From the NCBI RefSeq assembly GCF_900167575.1, contig NZ_FUZP01000001.1, forward strand, positions 1,674,001-1,738,000: 64,000 bases of DNA, given 5' to 3'. The translations under genes and the position numbers were made by a program. Positions 9,586 through 19,790 of the stretch are shown here, in pieces (position 1 is the stretch's first letter; every line of letters starts with the position of its first letter). The notes beneath the pieces are model-generated. The model did no database searches and was not told the DNA's origin. It saw only the letters and a program-made list of their open reading frames with translations. Source of the DNA: Okibacterium fritillariae. Its GTDB lineage: Bacteria; Actinomycetota; Actinomycetes; Actinomycetales; Microbacteriaceae.

Positions 9586-12500
9586 TGCCCAAGCGCGACG
9601 ACATCAAGAGCGTTCTCGTCATCGGCTCCGGCCCGATCGTGATCGGCCAGGCCGCAGAATTCGACTACTCGGGCACGCAGGCCTGCCGCGTGTTGCGCGA
9701 AGAGGGCGTGCGCGTCATCCTCGTCAACTCGAACCCGGCCACCATCATGACCGACCCCGACTTCGCCGACGCGACCTACATCGAGCCCATCACGCCCGAG
9801 GTCATCGAGACCATCATCCAGAAAGAACGACCGGATGCGGTGCTGCCGACGCTCGGTGGTCAGACGGCCCTCAACGCTGCCATCGCCCTGCACGACGCCG
9901 GCACGCTCGCGAAGTACGACGTCGAGCTCATCGGCGCCAAAGTCGAAGCCATCCAGAAGGGCGAGGACCGCCAGCTCTTCAAAGACCTCGTGATCGAAGC
10001 CGGGGCGGATGTCGCGCGCAGCCACATCGCCCGCACCGTCGAGGAGGCCAAGGAGTTCGCGAAAGACCTGGGCTACCCCCTCGTCGTGCGCCCCTCCTTC
10101 ACCATGGGCGGTCTCGGCTCGGGCTTCGCCTACACCGAGGCCGAGCTCGTGCGCATCGTGGGCGACGGCATCCACTCCAGCCCCACCAGCGAGGTGCTGC
10201 TCGAGGAGTCGATCCTCGGCTGGAAGGAATACGAGCTCGAGCTCATGCGCGACACGGCCGACAACACGGTCGTCGTCTGCTCCATCGAGAACGTCGACCC
10301 CGTCGGCGTGCACACGGGCGACTCGATCACGGTCGCCCCGGCCCTCACGCTGACCGACCGCGAATACCAGCGCCTGCGCGACATCGGCATCGACATCATC
10401 CGCGCCGTCGGCGTCGACACGGGTGGCTGCAACATCCAGTTCGCCATCGACCCCGCCAACGGTCGCATCATCGTCATCGAGATGAACCCGCGCGTCTCGC
10501 GCTCGAGCGCCCTCGCCTCGAAGGCCACGGGCTTCCCGATCGCCAAGATCGCCGCAAAGCTCGCCATCGGCTACCGCCTCGACGAGATCCCGAACGACAT
10601 CACCAAGGTCACGCCCGCGAGCTTCGAGCCCACGCTCGACTACGTGGTCGTCAAGGTTCCGCGCTTCGCGTTCGAGAAGTTCCCGGCCGCCGACCCCACG
10701 CTGACGACCACCATGAAGTCCGTCGGCGAGGCCATGGCCATCGGCCGCAACTACGCCACGGCCCTGCAGAAGGCGCTGCGCTCGCTCGAGAAGCGCGGCT
10801 CCAGCTTCCACTGGGGCGAGGAGACCCGCTCGGTGGATGAGCTGCTCGAGGTCAGCAAGGTTCCCACCGACGGCCGCATCGTCGTCGTGCAGCAGGCCCT
10901 GCGGGCCGGCGCGACGGCCGAGCAGGTCTTCGAGGCCACCAAGATCGACCCCTGGTTCATCGACCAGATCGTGCTCATCAACGAGGTCGCCGACTTCGTG
11001 CGCACGGCTGACGTGCTCGACTCGGAGGTGCTCACGGTCGCCAAGAACCACGGCTTCTCCGACGCCCAGATCGGGCAGCTGCGCGGCTTCGGCGAGACCG
11101 AGGTGCGCGAGGTGCGCCACATCCTCGGCGTGCGCCCCGTGTTCAAGACCGTCGACACCTGCGCCGGCGAGTTCCCGGCCCTCACGCCCTACCACTACTC
11201 GAGCTACGACCAGGAGACCGAGGTCATCGCGAGCGACCGCCGCAAGGTCGTCATCCTGGGTTCCGGCCCGAACCGCATCGGTCAGGGCATCGAGTTCGAC
11301 TACTCGTGCGTGCACGCCTCGTTCGCCCTGCGCGATGCCGGCTACGAGACCATCATGATCAACTGCAACCCCGAGACGGTCTCCACCGACTACGACACGA
11401 GCGACCGGCTCTACTTCGAGCCCCTCACGCTCGAAGACGTGCTCGAGATCGTGCACGCCGAAAGCCAGTCCGGCGAACTCGTCGGCGTCGTCGTGCAGCT
11501 CGGCGGGCAGACCGCACTCGGGCTCGCGGCCGGGCTGAAGGCCGCCGGCATCCCGATTCTCGGCACCACGCCCGAAGCCATCGACCTGGCCGAAGAGCGC
11601 GGCGCCTTCTCCGCCATCCTCGACGCCGCGGGCATCCTGTCGCCCCGCAACGGCACCGCCACCGAGGTCACCGGCGCCGTCACCGTGGCCGAAGAGATCG
11701 GCTACCCCGTGCTCGTGCGCCCGAGCTTCGTGCTCGGCGGCCGCGGCATGGAGATCGTCTACGACACGGCCTCGCTCGTCGACTACTTCGACCGCATGGC
11801 CGACCAGGGCATCATCGGCCCGCAGCACCCGCTGCTCGTCGACCGGTTCCTCGACGACGCCATCGAGATCGACGTCGACGCGCTGTACGACGGCGAAGAG
11901 CTCTACATCGGCGGCGTCATGGAGCACATCGAAGAGGCCGGCATCCACTCGGGTGACTCCTCGTGCACCCTGCCACCCGTGACGCTCGGCCGTTCGCAGA
12001 TCGACCAGGTGCGCGAGGCGACGCGCGCCATCGCCGAGGGTGTCGGCGTGCGCGGCCTGCTGAACGTGCAGTTCGCGATCGGCGCGGGCGTGCTCTACGT
12101 GCTCGAGGCCAACCCGCGGGCGTCTCGCACGGTGCCGTTCGTGTCCAAGGCGCTCGGCATCCCGCTCGCCAAGGCCGCGTCGCTGATCATGGCTGGCTCG
12201 ACCGTGCGCTCGCTGATCGACTCGGGGCTGCTGCCCCCCGTCGACGGTTCCCGCGTGCCCATGGACTCGCCGGTCGCCGTCAAGGAGGCCGTGCTGCCCT
12301 TCAAGCGCTTCCGCACCAAGGCGGGCGACATCGTCGACTCCGTGCTCGGGCCCGAGATGCGTTCGACCGGTGAGGTCATGGGCATCGACCGCGACTTCCC
12401 GCGGGCCTTCGCCAAGAGCCAGGCCGCAGCCTACGGCGGGATGCCGCTCGGCGGAACCGTCTTCGTCTCGGTCTCAGACCGCGACAAGCGCTCCATCGTG

Positions 12501-12929
12501 CTCCCCATCCTGCGCCTCAAGGAGCTGGGCTTCGAGATCCTCGCGACCGAGGGCACGGCAGAGGTGCTCAACCGCAACGGCATCTCGGCGCGCACCGTGC
12601 GCAAGTTCTCCGAGGGCAACGAGGCATCCGTGGGCGAGCCGTCCATCGTGGACCTCATCAACCGCAACGAGGTGGATGTCGTGATCAACACGCCGTCCGG
12701 TCGCTCGGCTCGTGCCGACGGCTACGAAATCCGCGCGGCCGCCGTGGCCGAGGACAAGCCCCTGTTCACGACGATCGCCGAGCTGACCGCGGCCGTGGCA
12801 TCGCTCGAGGCCATCCGCACCGGTTTCGACGTCCGCTCGCTGCAGGAATACGCCCAGGACCGGGCCGACCGCGCCTCGCGTGCCGCCGAGCTCGCTTCGG
12901 CTTCGGCCGGCAGCGTCTCGCCGGCATGA
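9585..12929 (+). CDS. carB: Carbamoyl-phosphate synthase large subunit
   Basis: Synthesises carbamoyl phosphate from bicarbonate, ammonia and two ATP, feeding both pyrimidine and arginine synthesis. The 1114 residues show two homologous ATP-grasp halves (first starting [20 protein letters not shown], second [19 protein letters not shown] at about residue 556) and a C-terminal MGS-like allosteric domain after about residue 950 ([12 protein letters not shown], then [10 protein letters not shown]). ATG at 9585 is coupled to carA with AGGAGA at 9570-9575. Its stop overlaps pyrF (ATGA). The length is normal for the family. Confidence 0.98.
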   Translation: MPKRDDIKSVLVIGSGPIVIGQAAEFDYSGTQACRVLREEGVRVILVNSNPATIMTDPDFADATYIEPITPEVIETIIQKERPDAVLPTLGGQTALNAAIALHDAGTLAKYDVELIGAKVEAIQKGEDRQLFKDLVIEAGADVARSHIARTVEEAKEFAKDLGYPLVVRPSFTMGGLGSGFAYTEAELVRIVGDGIHSSPTSEVLLEESILGWKEYELELMRDTADNTVVVCSIENVDPVGVHTGDSITVAPALTLTDREYQRLRDIGIDIIRAVGVDTGGCNIQFAIDPANGRIIVIEMNPRVSRSSALASKATGFPIAKIAAKLAIGYRLDEIPNDITKVTPASFEPTLDYVVVKVPRFAFEKFPAADPTLTTTMKSVGEAMAIGRNYATALQKALRSLEKRGSSFHWGEETRSVDELLEVSKVPTDGRIVVVQQALRAGATAEQVFEATKIDPWFIDQIVLINEVADFVRTADVLDSEVLTVAKNHGFSDAQIGQLRGFGETEVREVRHILGVRPVFKTVDTCAGEFPALTPYHYSSYDQETEVIASDRRKVVILGSGPNRIGQGIEFDYSCVHASFALRDAGYETIMINCNPETVSTDYDTSDRLYFEPLTLEDVLEIVHAESQSGELVGVVVQLGGQTALGLAAGLKAAGIPILGTTPEAIDLAEERGAFSAILDAAGILSPRNGTATEVTGAVTVAEEIGYPVLVRPSFVLGGRGMEIVYDTASLVDYFDRMADQGIIGPQHPLLVDRFLDDAIEIDVDALYDGEELYIGGVMEHIEEAGIHSGDSSCTLPPVTLGRSQIDQVREATRAIAEGVGVRGLLNVQFAIGAGVLYVLEANPRASRTVPFVSKALGIPLAKAASLIMAGSTVRSLIDSGLLPPVDGSRVPMDSPVAVKEAVLPFKRFRTKAGDIVDSVLGPEMRSTGEVMGIDRDFPRAFAKSQAAAYGGMPLGGTVFVSVSDRDKRSIVLPILRLKELGFEILATEGTAEVLNRNGISARTVRKFSEGNEASVGEPSIVDLINRNEVDVVINTPSGRSARADGYEIRAAAVAEDKPLFTTIAELTAAVASLEAIRTGFDVRSLQEYAQDRADRASRAAELASASAGSVSPA

Positions 12930-13879
12930 CGGGGGCCGGCGCACCCACCTTCGGAGACCGCCTGAACGACGCCTTCGGGCGCTTCGGGCGGCTCTCGGTG
13001 GGTATCGACCCCCACCCCTACCTCCTGTCGGCGTGGGGCCTCTCTGACGACGCCGCGGGTCTGCGCGAGTTCGGCCTGCGGGTCGTCGAGGCCAGCGCGG
13101 GGCAGGCGGGCATCGTCAAGCCGCAGGTGGCGTTCTTCGAACGCCACGGTTCGCGCGGCTATGCGGCGCTCGAAGAGGTCATCGCCGCGGCACGCGCCGC
13201 CGGCCTCCTCGTGATCGCCGACGCCAAGCGCGGCGACGTCGGCACGAGCGTCGAGGCCTACGGTGAGACCTGGCTGCGCCCCGGCTCGCCCCTCGAAGCG
13301 GATGCCGTCACCCTCGTCGCCTACCAGGGCGTCGGGTCGCTCGAGGCTCCCATCCGGTTGGCGCGCCAGCACGGCAAGGGCGTGTTCGTGCTCGCGGCGA
13401 CGAGCAACCCCGAGGGTCGCGACATCCAGCGCGCTTTCGTCGACGCTCGGGTCGACTCGCACATCGGCTCGAAAAGTGGCTCGGAGAATGGCTCGGCTGC
13501 CGATGGTGCGACAGGCACGACGAATGCCGCCGCGGATGATGTGGCACCCCGTCGCGTCGCCCGCGCCATCGTCGACGACATCGTCGCCTCGAACGCTGCG
13601 GCGGGGGAGACCGAGCTCGGCTCGGTCGGTGTGGTTATTGGTGCAACTCTGCGGCTCGCCGAGTTCCAACTCGACTTCCGCCCCTCTCCCGTGTTACCTG
13701 TATTAGCGCCCGGTTTCGGGCATCAAGGCGCGGCCGTATCTCAGTCGGCCGACATCTTCGGGCCCATGAGCCCCGGTGTCATCGTCGCCCAGTCGCGGAG
13801 TGTGCTCGACGCCGGCCCCACCGGTATCGCCGCCGCGATCAAGAACCAAGCAAAGGATGTGAGAAGCAACATTGCCTGA
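12926..13879 (+). CDS. pyrF: Orotidine 5'-phosphate decarboxylase, long actinobacterial type
   Basis: Decarboxylates OMP to UMP. The signature [10 protein letters not shown] with the catalytic Asp-Lys pair is at about residue 95, with VGIDPHP near the N-terminus, the layout of the longer 'type 2' enzymes. At 317 residues it is enlarged by an unusual low-complexity stretch at about residues 177-207 (Ser/Gly/Ala/Asn/Asp-rich), partly encoded by three 12-nt repeats that begin with GGCTCG at 13466, 13478 and 13490. The catalytic core around it is intact. pyrD is not in the window. The next ORF starts within the last 8 nt. Confidence 0.95.
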   Translation: MTGAGAPTFGDRLNDAFGRFGRLSVGIDPHPYLLSAWGLSDDAAGLREFGLRVVEASAGQAGIVKPQVAFFERHGSRGYAALEEVIAAARAAGLLVIADAKRGDVGTSVEAYGETWLRPGSPLEADAVTLVAYQGVGSLEAPIRLARQHGKGVFVLAATSNPEGRDIQRAFVDARVDSHIGSKSGSENGSAADGATGTTNAAADDVAPRRVARAIVDDIVASNAAAGETELGSVGVVIGATLRLAEFQLDFRPSPVLPVLAPGFGHQGAAVSQSADIFGPMSPGVIVAQSRSVLDAGPTGIAAAIKNQAKDVRSNIA

Positions 13880-14798
13880 AACTTCCCCCCGGCGCCCGCC
13901 CGAGGTCGACCGCGTTGCGGCGTCTCGAGCTGCTGTCGCCGCCCGACGCGCCCGTGCCACGGTCAAGGCACGTATCGCCGACGGACAGGTTTCGGCCCTC
14001 CAGATTCTGGACCGGGCCATCGCAGATCCGGAGGGCGTGGAGGGACGCCTTCGGGTCACGGACTTCTTGCTCAGCGTGCCGGCCATCGGTGCCACGAAGC
14101 TCGCGAAGATCCTCGAAGACCTCGGCATCTCGCCCGCCAAGCGCGTGGGCGGCCTCGGCCAGAAGCAGCGGGTGCGGCTGCGCAACTTCCTCATCGAACG
14201 TGAGGCGACCAACCGTTCGCGCAAGCGCAGCCGCTTGATCGTGCTGGCGGGCCCGACGGCCGTCGGCAAGGGCACGGTCGCGAACTACATTCGCGAGCAC
14301 CACCCCGAGGTGCAGCTGTCGGTGTCGGCCACGACGCGCCAGCCGCGACCCGGAGAGGTCGAGGGCGTCAACTACTACTTCGTCGACGACACCGAGTTCG
14401 ACCGCATGATCGTCGAGGGCGAGCTGCTCGAATACGCGACCGTGCACAACGCCTACCGCTACGGCACGCCGCGTGCGCCCATCGAGGCGGCACTCCGTCG
14501 CGGCGAGAGCGTCCTTCTCGAGATCGACCTGCAGGGTGCCCGCCAGGTGCGCCAGGCCATGCCCGATGCCACGCTGGTGTTCCTGCTGCCGCCGAGCTGG
14601 GACGAATTGGTGCGCCGGCTCGTCGGGCGCGGCACCGAGGGCGAAGAGGAACGCGAGCGTCGCCTGGCCACGGCCAAGATCGAATTGGCGGCGCAGAACG
14701 AGTTCGATGTGAAGGTCGTCAACAACACGGTCGCCGAAGCGGCGGAAGAAGTCGTAGACTTGATCAAGACTCGCGGGAATTCCGGGTCATCCCGTTAA
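13872..14798 (+). CDS. gmk: mIHF-guanylate kinase fusion protein
   Basis: A single 308-residue ORF combines two proteins that are separate neighbours in most actinobacteria. Residues about 1-110 match mIHF (mihF), the helix-two-turn-helix DNA-binding nucleoid protein: the long helix rich in Ala/Arg ([15 protein letters not shown]), then [21 protein letters not shown] and a basic end. Residues about 117-308 are guanylate kinase, which phosphorylates GMP to GDP: P-loop [12 protein letters not shown]-binding [13 protein letters not shown] and YYFVDDTEF, then [12 protein letters not shown]. There is no stop or in-frame methionine at the junction ([21 protein letters not shown]). The start is TTG at 13872 overlapping the pyrF stop; the ribosome binding site is weak. 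Confidence 0.9.
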   Translation: MPETSPRRPPEVDRVAASRAAVAARRARATVKARIADGQVSALQILDRAIADPEGVEGRLRVTDFLLSVPAIGATKLAKILEDLGISPAKRVGGLGQKQRVRLRNFLIEREATNRSRKRSRLIVLAGPTAVGKGTVANYIREHHPEVQLSVSATTRQPRPGEVEGVNYYFVDDTEFDRMIVEGELLEYATVHNAYRYGTPRAPIEAALRRGESVLLEIDLQGARQVRQAMPDATLVFLLPPSWDELVRRLVGRGTEGEEERERRLATAKIELAAQNEFDVKVVNNTVAEAAEEVVDLIKTRGNSGSSR

Positions 14799-14881
14799 TC
14801 GGGTCGATGCTCATCGCATCGTCACACCGGAACATCATCCACAGCAGACTTTCCATCAATACCCACACGAGGAGTGTGACC

Positions 14882-15145
14882 ATGGCTGACAAGCTCACCG
14901 GAATCATCGACCCGCCCATCGACGACCTGCTCTCGAAGGTCGACTCGAAGTACGCCCTCGTCATCTTCGCGTCCAAGCGCGCGCGTCAGATCAACGACTA
15001 CTACTCCGACCTGCACGAAGGCAGCCTGTTCGACAACGTGGGGCCGCTCGTCGACTCCAACGTCGAAGACAAGCCGCTGTCGGTCGCGATGCACGAGATC
15101 AACGAGGACAAGCTGGTTCTCAAGCCGATCGTTCCCGCTTCCTAA
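14882..15145 (+). CDS. rpoZ: DNA-directed RNA polymerase subunit omega
   Basis: Small subunit that supports assembly of the beta' subunit. The 87 residues show the family pattern: [20 protein letters not shown], then the helix [13 protein letters not shown] with the conserved ARQI motif, and [13 protein letters not shown]-like end (here [18 protein letters not shown]). The ATG at 14882 has AGGAG at 14870-14874 with 7 nt spacing; an upstream in-frame ATG at 14807 has neither. It lies 83 nt after gmk and is followed by a strong terminator. The usual next gene, coaBC, is not here. Confidence 0.95.
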   Translation: MADKLTGIIDPPIDDLLSKVDSKYALVIFASKRARQINDYYSDLHEGSLFDNVGPLVDSNVEDKPLSVAMHEINEDKLVLKPIVPAS

Positions 15146-15193
15146 GCGCGATCCGCTCGGCGGGTTCACTCGCGTGAACTTCCCAACAGCTTT

Positions 15194-15221
15194 GGCCGTC
15201 ACCTTCGGGTGGCGGCCTTTT
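15194..15221 (+). terminator. Rho-independent terminator after rpoZ
   Basis: A 10-bp stem (15194-15203 with 15208-15217, one G-U pair) closes a TTCG tetraloop and is followed by TTTT. It ends the pyr-gmk-rpoZ transcription unit. Confidence 0.9.
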
Positions 15222-15294
15222 CTGTCGGTCGTGGCGCAGCTCGGGGACTTTTTCGCGTCGCAAACCGTTCTCCCCAGGAGAGATACCGCGAAGT

Positions 15295-15429
15295 TCTTCA
15301 CAGTCGCGCAACCACCCGGGGGCTGTCGGATGCCCCGGATATAGTTGTGAAGACCGTGAGGCGGGCATCCACTCACACCGTTCACCCGTCCGTGCTGGTT
15401 CGCACGGGCATTCAAGGTAAGGCACCTGC
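15295..15429 (+). promoter_or_regulatory. Structured leader / promoter region of metK
   Basis: The 208 nt between the rpoZ terminator and metK hold several inverted repeats. TCTTCACA (15295-15302) and TGTGAAGA (15346-15353) enclose an inner helix (15316-15323 with 15332-15338). TATAGT at 15340-15345 is a good -10 box and would start RNA near 15352. In that RNA an 8-bp hairpin (15388-15395 with 15402-15409, loop TGGTTC) stands before a small AGGT/ACCT hairpin (15415-15427) that holds AAGG, the likely metK ribosome binding site. I do not recognise a named SAM riboswitch. Confidence 0.4.
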
Positions 15430-16623
15430 ATGACACAACTGCGTCTCTTCTCGTCGGAATCGGTTACCGAGGGGCACCCCGACAAGGTCTGCGACCAGAT
15501 CTCCGATGCCATCCTCGATGCCTTGCTGACCGAAGACCCGCGGTCGCGTGTCGCCGTCGAGACGCTCGTCACGACGGGCCTCGTCCACGTCGCCGGCGAG
15601 GTCACGACCGATGCCTACGTCGAGATCCCCGCCATCGTGCGTGAGCTCGTCACCTCCATCGGTTATGACTCGTCCGAGGCCGGTTTCGACGGCGCTTCCT
15701 GCGGCGTCTCCGTGTCGATCGGCCAGCAGTCCGCCGATATCGCCCAGGGTGTCGACGACGCGTTCGAGAGCCGCGAGCAGTCCTCCTCCGATGCGCTCGA
15801 CCAGCAGGGCGCGGGCGACCAGGGGATCATGTTCGGCTTCGCCACCACCGAGACCCCGCAGTACATGCCCTTGCCGAGCTGGATCGCGCACCGCCTCGCG
15901 GAGCGCCTCGCGGCCGTGCGCAAGTCGGGCGAGCTCGCTTACCTCCGGCCCGACGGCAAGACCCAGGTCACCATCGGCTACGAGGGCATCATCCCGCGCA
16001 CGGTCGAGACCATCGTCCTCTCCACCCAGCACACGGAGGCCGTCTCAACGGCCCAGCTGCGCGCCGAGGTCGAGCGCCATGTCATCCGTCCCGTGCTCGA
16101 CACGATCGACCTCGACACCAGCAACGTGCAGTTCCTCATCAACCCCACCGGGCGTTTCGTCGTCGGCGGGCCGAAGGGTGACGCCGGTCTCACGGGCCGC
16201 AAGATCATCATCGACACCTACGGTGGCGCGGCGCGGCACGGTGGCGGCGCCTTCAGCGGAAAGGACCCGTCGAAGGTCGACCGTTCGGCCGCCTACGCGC
16301 TGCGCTGGGTCGCCAAGAACGCGGTCGCCGCCGGCTTCGCCGACAAGCTCGAGGTGCAGGTTGCCTACGCCATCGGCAAGGCTGCCCCCGTCGGCCTCTA
16401 CGTCGAGTCCTTCGGCACGGCCAAGGTGCCCGAGGCGACGATCGTCGACGCCATCCGTGAGGTCTTCGACCTCCGCCCGGGTGCCATCGTCCGTGAGCTC
16501 GACCTGTTGCGCCCCATCTACCAGCAGACGGCCGCCTACGGTCACTTCGGCCGCGAGCTGCCCGACTTCACGTGGGAACGTCTCGACCGCGTCAGCCAGC
16601 TGCAGAGCGCTGCCGGACTCTAA
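15430..16623 (+). CDS. metK: S-adenosylmethionine synthetase
   Basis: Makes S-adenosylmethionine from methionine and ATP. The 397-residue protein carries all the signatures: [18 protein letters not shown] near the N-terminus, [10 protein letters not shown] in the middle and [19 protein letters not shown] with the phosphate-binding lysines. It is a tetramer in other bacteria. AAGG at 15419-15422 lies 7 nt before the ATG. It follows a structured leader and is separated from rpoZ by a terminator, so it has its own promoter. priA starts 4 nt after its stop. Confidence 0.98.
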   Translation: MTQLRLFSSESVTEGHPDKVCDQISDAILDALLTEDPRSRVAVETLVTTGLVHVAGEVTTDAYVEIPAIVRELVTSIGYDSSEAGFDGASCGVSVSIGQQSADIAQGVDDAFESREQSSSDALDQQGAGDQGIMFGFATTETPQYMPLPSWIAHRLAERLAAVRKSGELAYLRPDGKTQVTIGYEGIIPRTVETIVLSTQHTEAVSTAQLRAEVERHVIRPVLDTIDLDTSNVQFLINPTGRFVVGGPKGDAGLTGRKIIIDTYGGAARHGGGAFSGKDPSKVDRSAAYALRWVAKNAVAAGFADKLEVQVAYAIGKAAPVGLYVESFGTAKVPEATIVDAIREVFDLRPGAIVRELDLLRPIYQQTAAYGHFGRELPDFTWERLDRVSQLQSAAGL

Positions 16624-16627
16624 CGCC

Positions 16628-18790
16628 GTGGCCGAACCACTGGCCGACCCCACCGGAGGCTCGGCGTTGCCCGAGACCGGAACGGTCGCCCGGGTGGTCA
16701 TCGACTCGCCGCTGCCCCAGCTCGACCACCTGTTCGATTACGCGATCCCCGAGAAGCTCCGCGGGTCGGTCGTGCCGGGCGTCCGCGTGAAGGTACCTCT
16801 GCGCAGCGCGAACCGCGTCGCAGCGGCCTATGTGGTCGAGGTCGTCGAGACGAGCGACTTCGGGGGAGCCCTCACCCCGCTCGACGAGCTCGTCTCCGAC
16901 GTGCCCGTGCTCACACCCGAGGTCTGGTCGCTGGCGCGCCGGCTGTCCGAGCGCAGCGCCGGGGGAGCGAGCGACATCCTCCGGCTCGCCATCCCCTCGC
17001 GACAGGTGCGCGTCGAGAAGGCGTGGAAGGCACGCAGGCTCGAGGCCTCCGGACAAGCACCGGGCTCCGAATCCGATGACACAGCACCGCAGCCCGGCGC
17101 TGACACGGATGTCGACGGAGTGACGCGCGCGGAGCCTGTCGCGAATCGCGGCAGAGATGATCATGCAGGAACCGCCGAAACCGCCGCAGACGCCGCAGAC
17201 GTCTCGGACGGGCTGATCCCGATCTCGGGCTACCGCGACAGCGTGTGGCACACCGTTGCCGGGGGCGGCCGGCTGGCGCTCGACGCGGTCCCCAGCCCGC
17301 GAGAAACCGCTTCGGGCGCGCCGATCGGCTCCTGGGCACGCACGCTGGCCGAGCTCGCGCACAACACGGTCGTCTCAGGGCGCACGGCGGTGCTGCTGAC
17401 GCCCGACTATCGTGATCAAGATCAGCTCGAGGCGGCGCTAGCCGATGTGCTGCCGCTCGAACAGATCTCGCGCGTCGATGCACGGCAGTCGAACGCCGAG
17501 CGTTACGCATCCTTCCTCGACCTGCTCGACGACCGCCCGCGCGCGATCGTCGGCAACCGGTCCGCAATCTATGCGCCGAGCGCGCGACTCGGTCTGATCG
17601 CCATGTGGGACGACGGCGACCACCTCTATCGCGAACCGCTGGCGCCCTACGTGCACGCCCGCGATGCGGCGCTCGTGCGGCAAGAAGAATCGGGCGCGGC
17701 GCTCGTCATCCTCAGCCACGGCCGCAGCGTCGAAACCGAGCGGCTCGTGCAGATGGGGTGGTTCACGGCCGAAGCACCCAAGCCGCTCGTCGCCCCGCGC
17801 ATCATCCAGACGGCCCGCCAAGACCAGCCCGACGCCGCATCGGGGGCCGCCCGCATCCCGTCGACCGCGTGGCGCATCGCCCGCGAAGCACTCGAGACCG
17901 GGCCCGTGCTCGTGCAGGTGGCACGGCCGGGATATGCCCCCGCGGTCGCATGCGCCAACTGTTCGCATTTGGCGCGGTGCCGCGAGTGTCACGGCCCCCT
18001 CGGCGTCACGCGAGCCGGAGCCACGCCCGCCTGCACGGTCTGCGGCGCTCTCGCCGTCAATTGGCAGTGCGACACGTGCGAGCACAAGCTGTTTAAGCTC
18101 GTCACGCGCGGTTCGGGTCGCACGGCCGAAGAACTCGGCAAGGCGTTTCCCGGCCACACCGTCATCGTGTCGGATGGCGAACGCAACGTGCAGACGATCG
18201 AGCGACGGGCCTCACTCGTCGTCGCCACCCGCGGCGCCGAGCCGCTCGTCCCGGGCGGCTACGCGGCCGTCCTCCTCCTCGACGGCGAACGCATGCTCGC
18301 GGCCGAGTCGCTCAGCATCGCCGAGGACTGCCTCCGCTGGTGGTCCAACGCCGCGGCCCTCGCCGCCCCCCGCGCGCCCGTCGTTCTCACCGGCGTCGCG
18401 GGAACGCTCGGCACGGCCCTGGCCAACTGGGATCAATCCGGCTTCGCGCGCCAAGAACTCGACGACCGGCGCGCCCTGCGGTTCCCACCCGCGGTGCGGG
18501 TCGTCGCGCTGACCGGCACGGCCGATAGTGTCGATCGCGCCATCGACGACGTCCGCGCCGAACACGAGCTCCCGCCGGGCGCCGTGCTGGGCCCGACGCC
18601 TCACGAGAAAGATCAGGTCCGCGCCGTCATCCGCACCGACTATGCGCTGGCCCAGCGTCTCGCCAAATCGCTGCGCGCATCCGTCGTCAAGGCGGCGACG
18701 TCGAGACGACGCCCACCCGCCGCCAAGGGTGGCTATCGCCCAGCGCCTACACTGAAAGTGCATTTCGACGATCCGGAGATCTTCCAATGA
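16628..18790 (+). CDS. priA: Primosomal protein N', helicase-degenerate actinobacterial type
   Basis: Probable replication-restart protein. The 720 residues have the N-terminal DNA-binding domain (VVIDSPLPQLDHLFDYAIP), a degenerate helicase domain and a zinc-binding module with eight cysteines in four pairs at about residues 440-485. No Walker A motif is present where the helicase ATP site should be (the region reads VSGRTAVLLTPDYRDQDQL), a known feature of actinobacterial PriA, so DNA unwinding is unlikely. An Ala/Asp/Glu/Gly-rich insertion of about 55 residues (about 140-195) interrupts the N-terminal half. GTG at 16628 follows metK closely. Function is inferred from family membership. Confidence 0.88.
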   Translation: MAEPLADPTGGSALPETGTVARVVIDSPLPQLDHLFDYAIPEKLRGSVVPGVRVKVPLRSANRVAAAYVVEVVETSDFGGALTPLDELVSDVPVLTPEVWSLARRLSERSAGGASDILRLAIPSRQVRVEKAWKARRLEASGQAPGSESDDTAPQPGADTDVDGVTRAEPVANRGRDDHAGTAETAADAADVSDGLIPISGYRDSVWHTVAGGGRLALDAVPSPRETASGAPIGSWARTLAELAHNTVVSGRTAVLLTPDYRDQDQLEAALADVLPLEQISRVDARQSNAERYASFLDLLDDRPRAIVGNRSAIYAPSARLGLIAMWDDGDHLYREPLAPYVHARDAALVRQEESGAALVILSHGRSVETERLVQMGWFTAEAPKPLVAPRIIQTARQDQPDAASGAARIPSTAWRIAREALETGPVLVQVARPGYAPAVACANCSHLARCRECHGPLGVTRAGATPACTVCGALAVNWQCDTCEHKLFKLVTRGSGRTAEELGKAFPGHTVIVSDGERNVQTIERRASLVVATRGAEPLVPGGYAAVLLLDGERMLAAESLSIAEDCLRWWSNAAALAAPRAPVVLTGVAGTLGTALANWDQSGFARQELDDRRALRFPPAVRVVALTGTADSVDRAIDDVRAEHELPPGAVLGPTPHEKDQVRAVIRTDYALAQRLAKSLRASVVKAATSRRRPPAAKGGYRPAPTLKVHFDDPEIFQ

Positions 18791-18824
18791 CCGCCCCCGA
18801 CCATCGCCGACAGGAACCCGCCGC

Positions 18825-19790
18825 ATGAAGATCGTTTTCGCCGGAACGCCCGCCGTCGCCGTCCCCACCCTCGAGGCGCTCGCCGCGAGCGAGCACGAGA
18901 TCGTGGCGGTCATCACGCGGGCCGACGCACCCGTCGGTCGCAAACGGGTCATGACGCCGTCGCCCGTCGCCGCGGCCGCCGAACGCGCCGGCCTGACGGT
19001 GATCAAAGCCAACCGCCTCGACGACGAGGTGACCGAAGCCATCCGATTGCTCGAACCCGACCTCGGCGTCATCGTCGCCTACGGCGGGCTCGTCAAGCGG
19101 GCTCTGCTCGACACGCCGACCCACGGATGGATCAACCTGCACTTCTCTCTGCTGCCCCGGTGGCGTGGTGCCGCCCCCGTGCAGCACTCGCTCATCGCGG
19201 GGGACGCAGAGACCGGCGTCTCGATCTTCCAGCTCGTGCCCGAGCTCGACGCCGGCGACATCTTCCTGCGGCGACCGCTTCCTGCGCCAGACGATGCCAC
19301 CGCGGGTGACCTCCTCGACGCCTACGCCACCGAGAGCGTGCCCCTGGTGCTCGACGTCGTCGACGGGATCGGGGCAGGCACCGCGACCTCCGAGCCTCAG
19401 ACCGGCGACGTCACGCTGGCCCCGAAACTCTCGGCCGCCGACGGGCGCCTCGACTGGACGACCGCAGCCTCGCATGTCTTCGCGCGCTATCGCGGCGTCA
19501 CCCCCGAGCCGGGTGCGCACACCGAGATCGTGATCGCTCCGGCCGACGACACGACGGCAGCCCCCGCCGAGCCGATCACCACGGTCCTGAAGGTGCTCGC
19601 GCTCGCCCGCACGTCCGCCAGAGGCCTCGACGCCGGACGGCTCGCCCTGCACGACAAACGTGTGCACATCGGCACCGGGTCGGGCGACAACCTCGAGCTC
19701 GTGCGTGTGCAGCCCGCCGGGCGTCAATCGATGGCCGCCGCCGACTGGTGGCGCGGCCTTCCCAGCGGAGCGGAGATCTCAGCCCGATGA
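18825..19790 (+). CDS. fmt: Methionyl-tRNA formyltransferase
   Basis: Formylates initiator Met-tRNA using 10-formyltetrahydrofolate. The N-terminal Rossmann domain begins KIVFAGTPAVAVPTLEAL; the active-site segment NLHFSLLPRWRGAAPVQ is at about residues 104-120, with the catalytic Asp in ELDAGDIF. The C-terminal tRNA-binding domain follows from about residue 205. The 321 residues are normal for the family. The 34-nt gap from priA has only a weak ribosome binding site (CAGGAA). The stop overlaps the rsmB start. Confidence 0.96.
   Translation: MKIVFAGTPAVAVPTLEALAASEHEIVAVITRADAPVGRKRVMTPSPVAAAAERAGLTVIKANRLDDEVTEAIRLLEPDLGVIVAYGGLVKRALLDTPTHGWINLHFSLLPRWRGAAPVQHSLIAGDAETGVSIFQLVPELDAGDIFLRRPLPAPDDATAGDLLDAYATESVPLVLDVVDGIGAGTATSEPQTGDVTLAPKLSAADGRLDWTTAASHVFARYRGVTPEPGAHTEIVIAPADDTTAAPAEPITTVLKVLALARTSARGLDAGRLALHDKRVHIGTGSGDNLELVRVQPAGRQSMAAADWWRGLPSGAEISAR

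Noticed and set aside
9582-11948. A 788-codon open frame on the minus strand opposite carB
   Set aside because: It is a codon-bias shadow of carB: composition is Val/Asp/Gly/Arg-rich without motifs, and the + strand protein is certain. The same holds for the long minus-strand frames opposite aroC, pyrC, rsmB, trpB and gltB.
15222-15430. A SAM-I, SAM-IV or SAM-III riboswitch before metK
   Set aside because: I could not find the conserved core sequences of these classes; only unspecific hairpins are present, so no named class is claimed.
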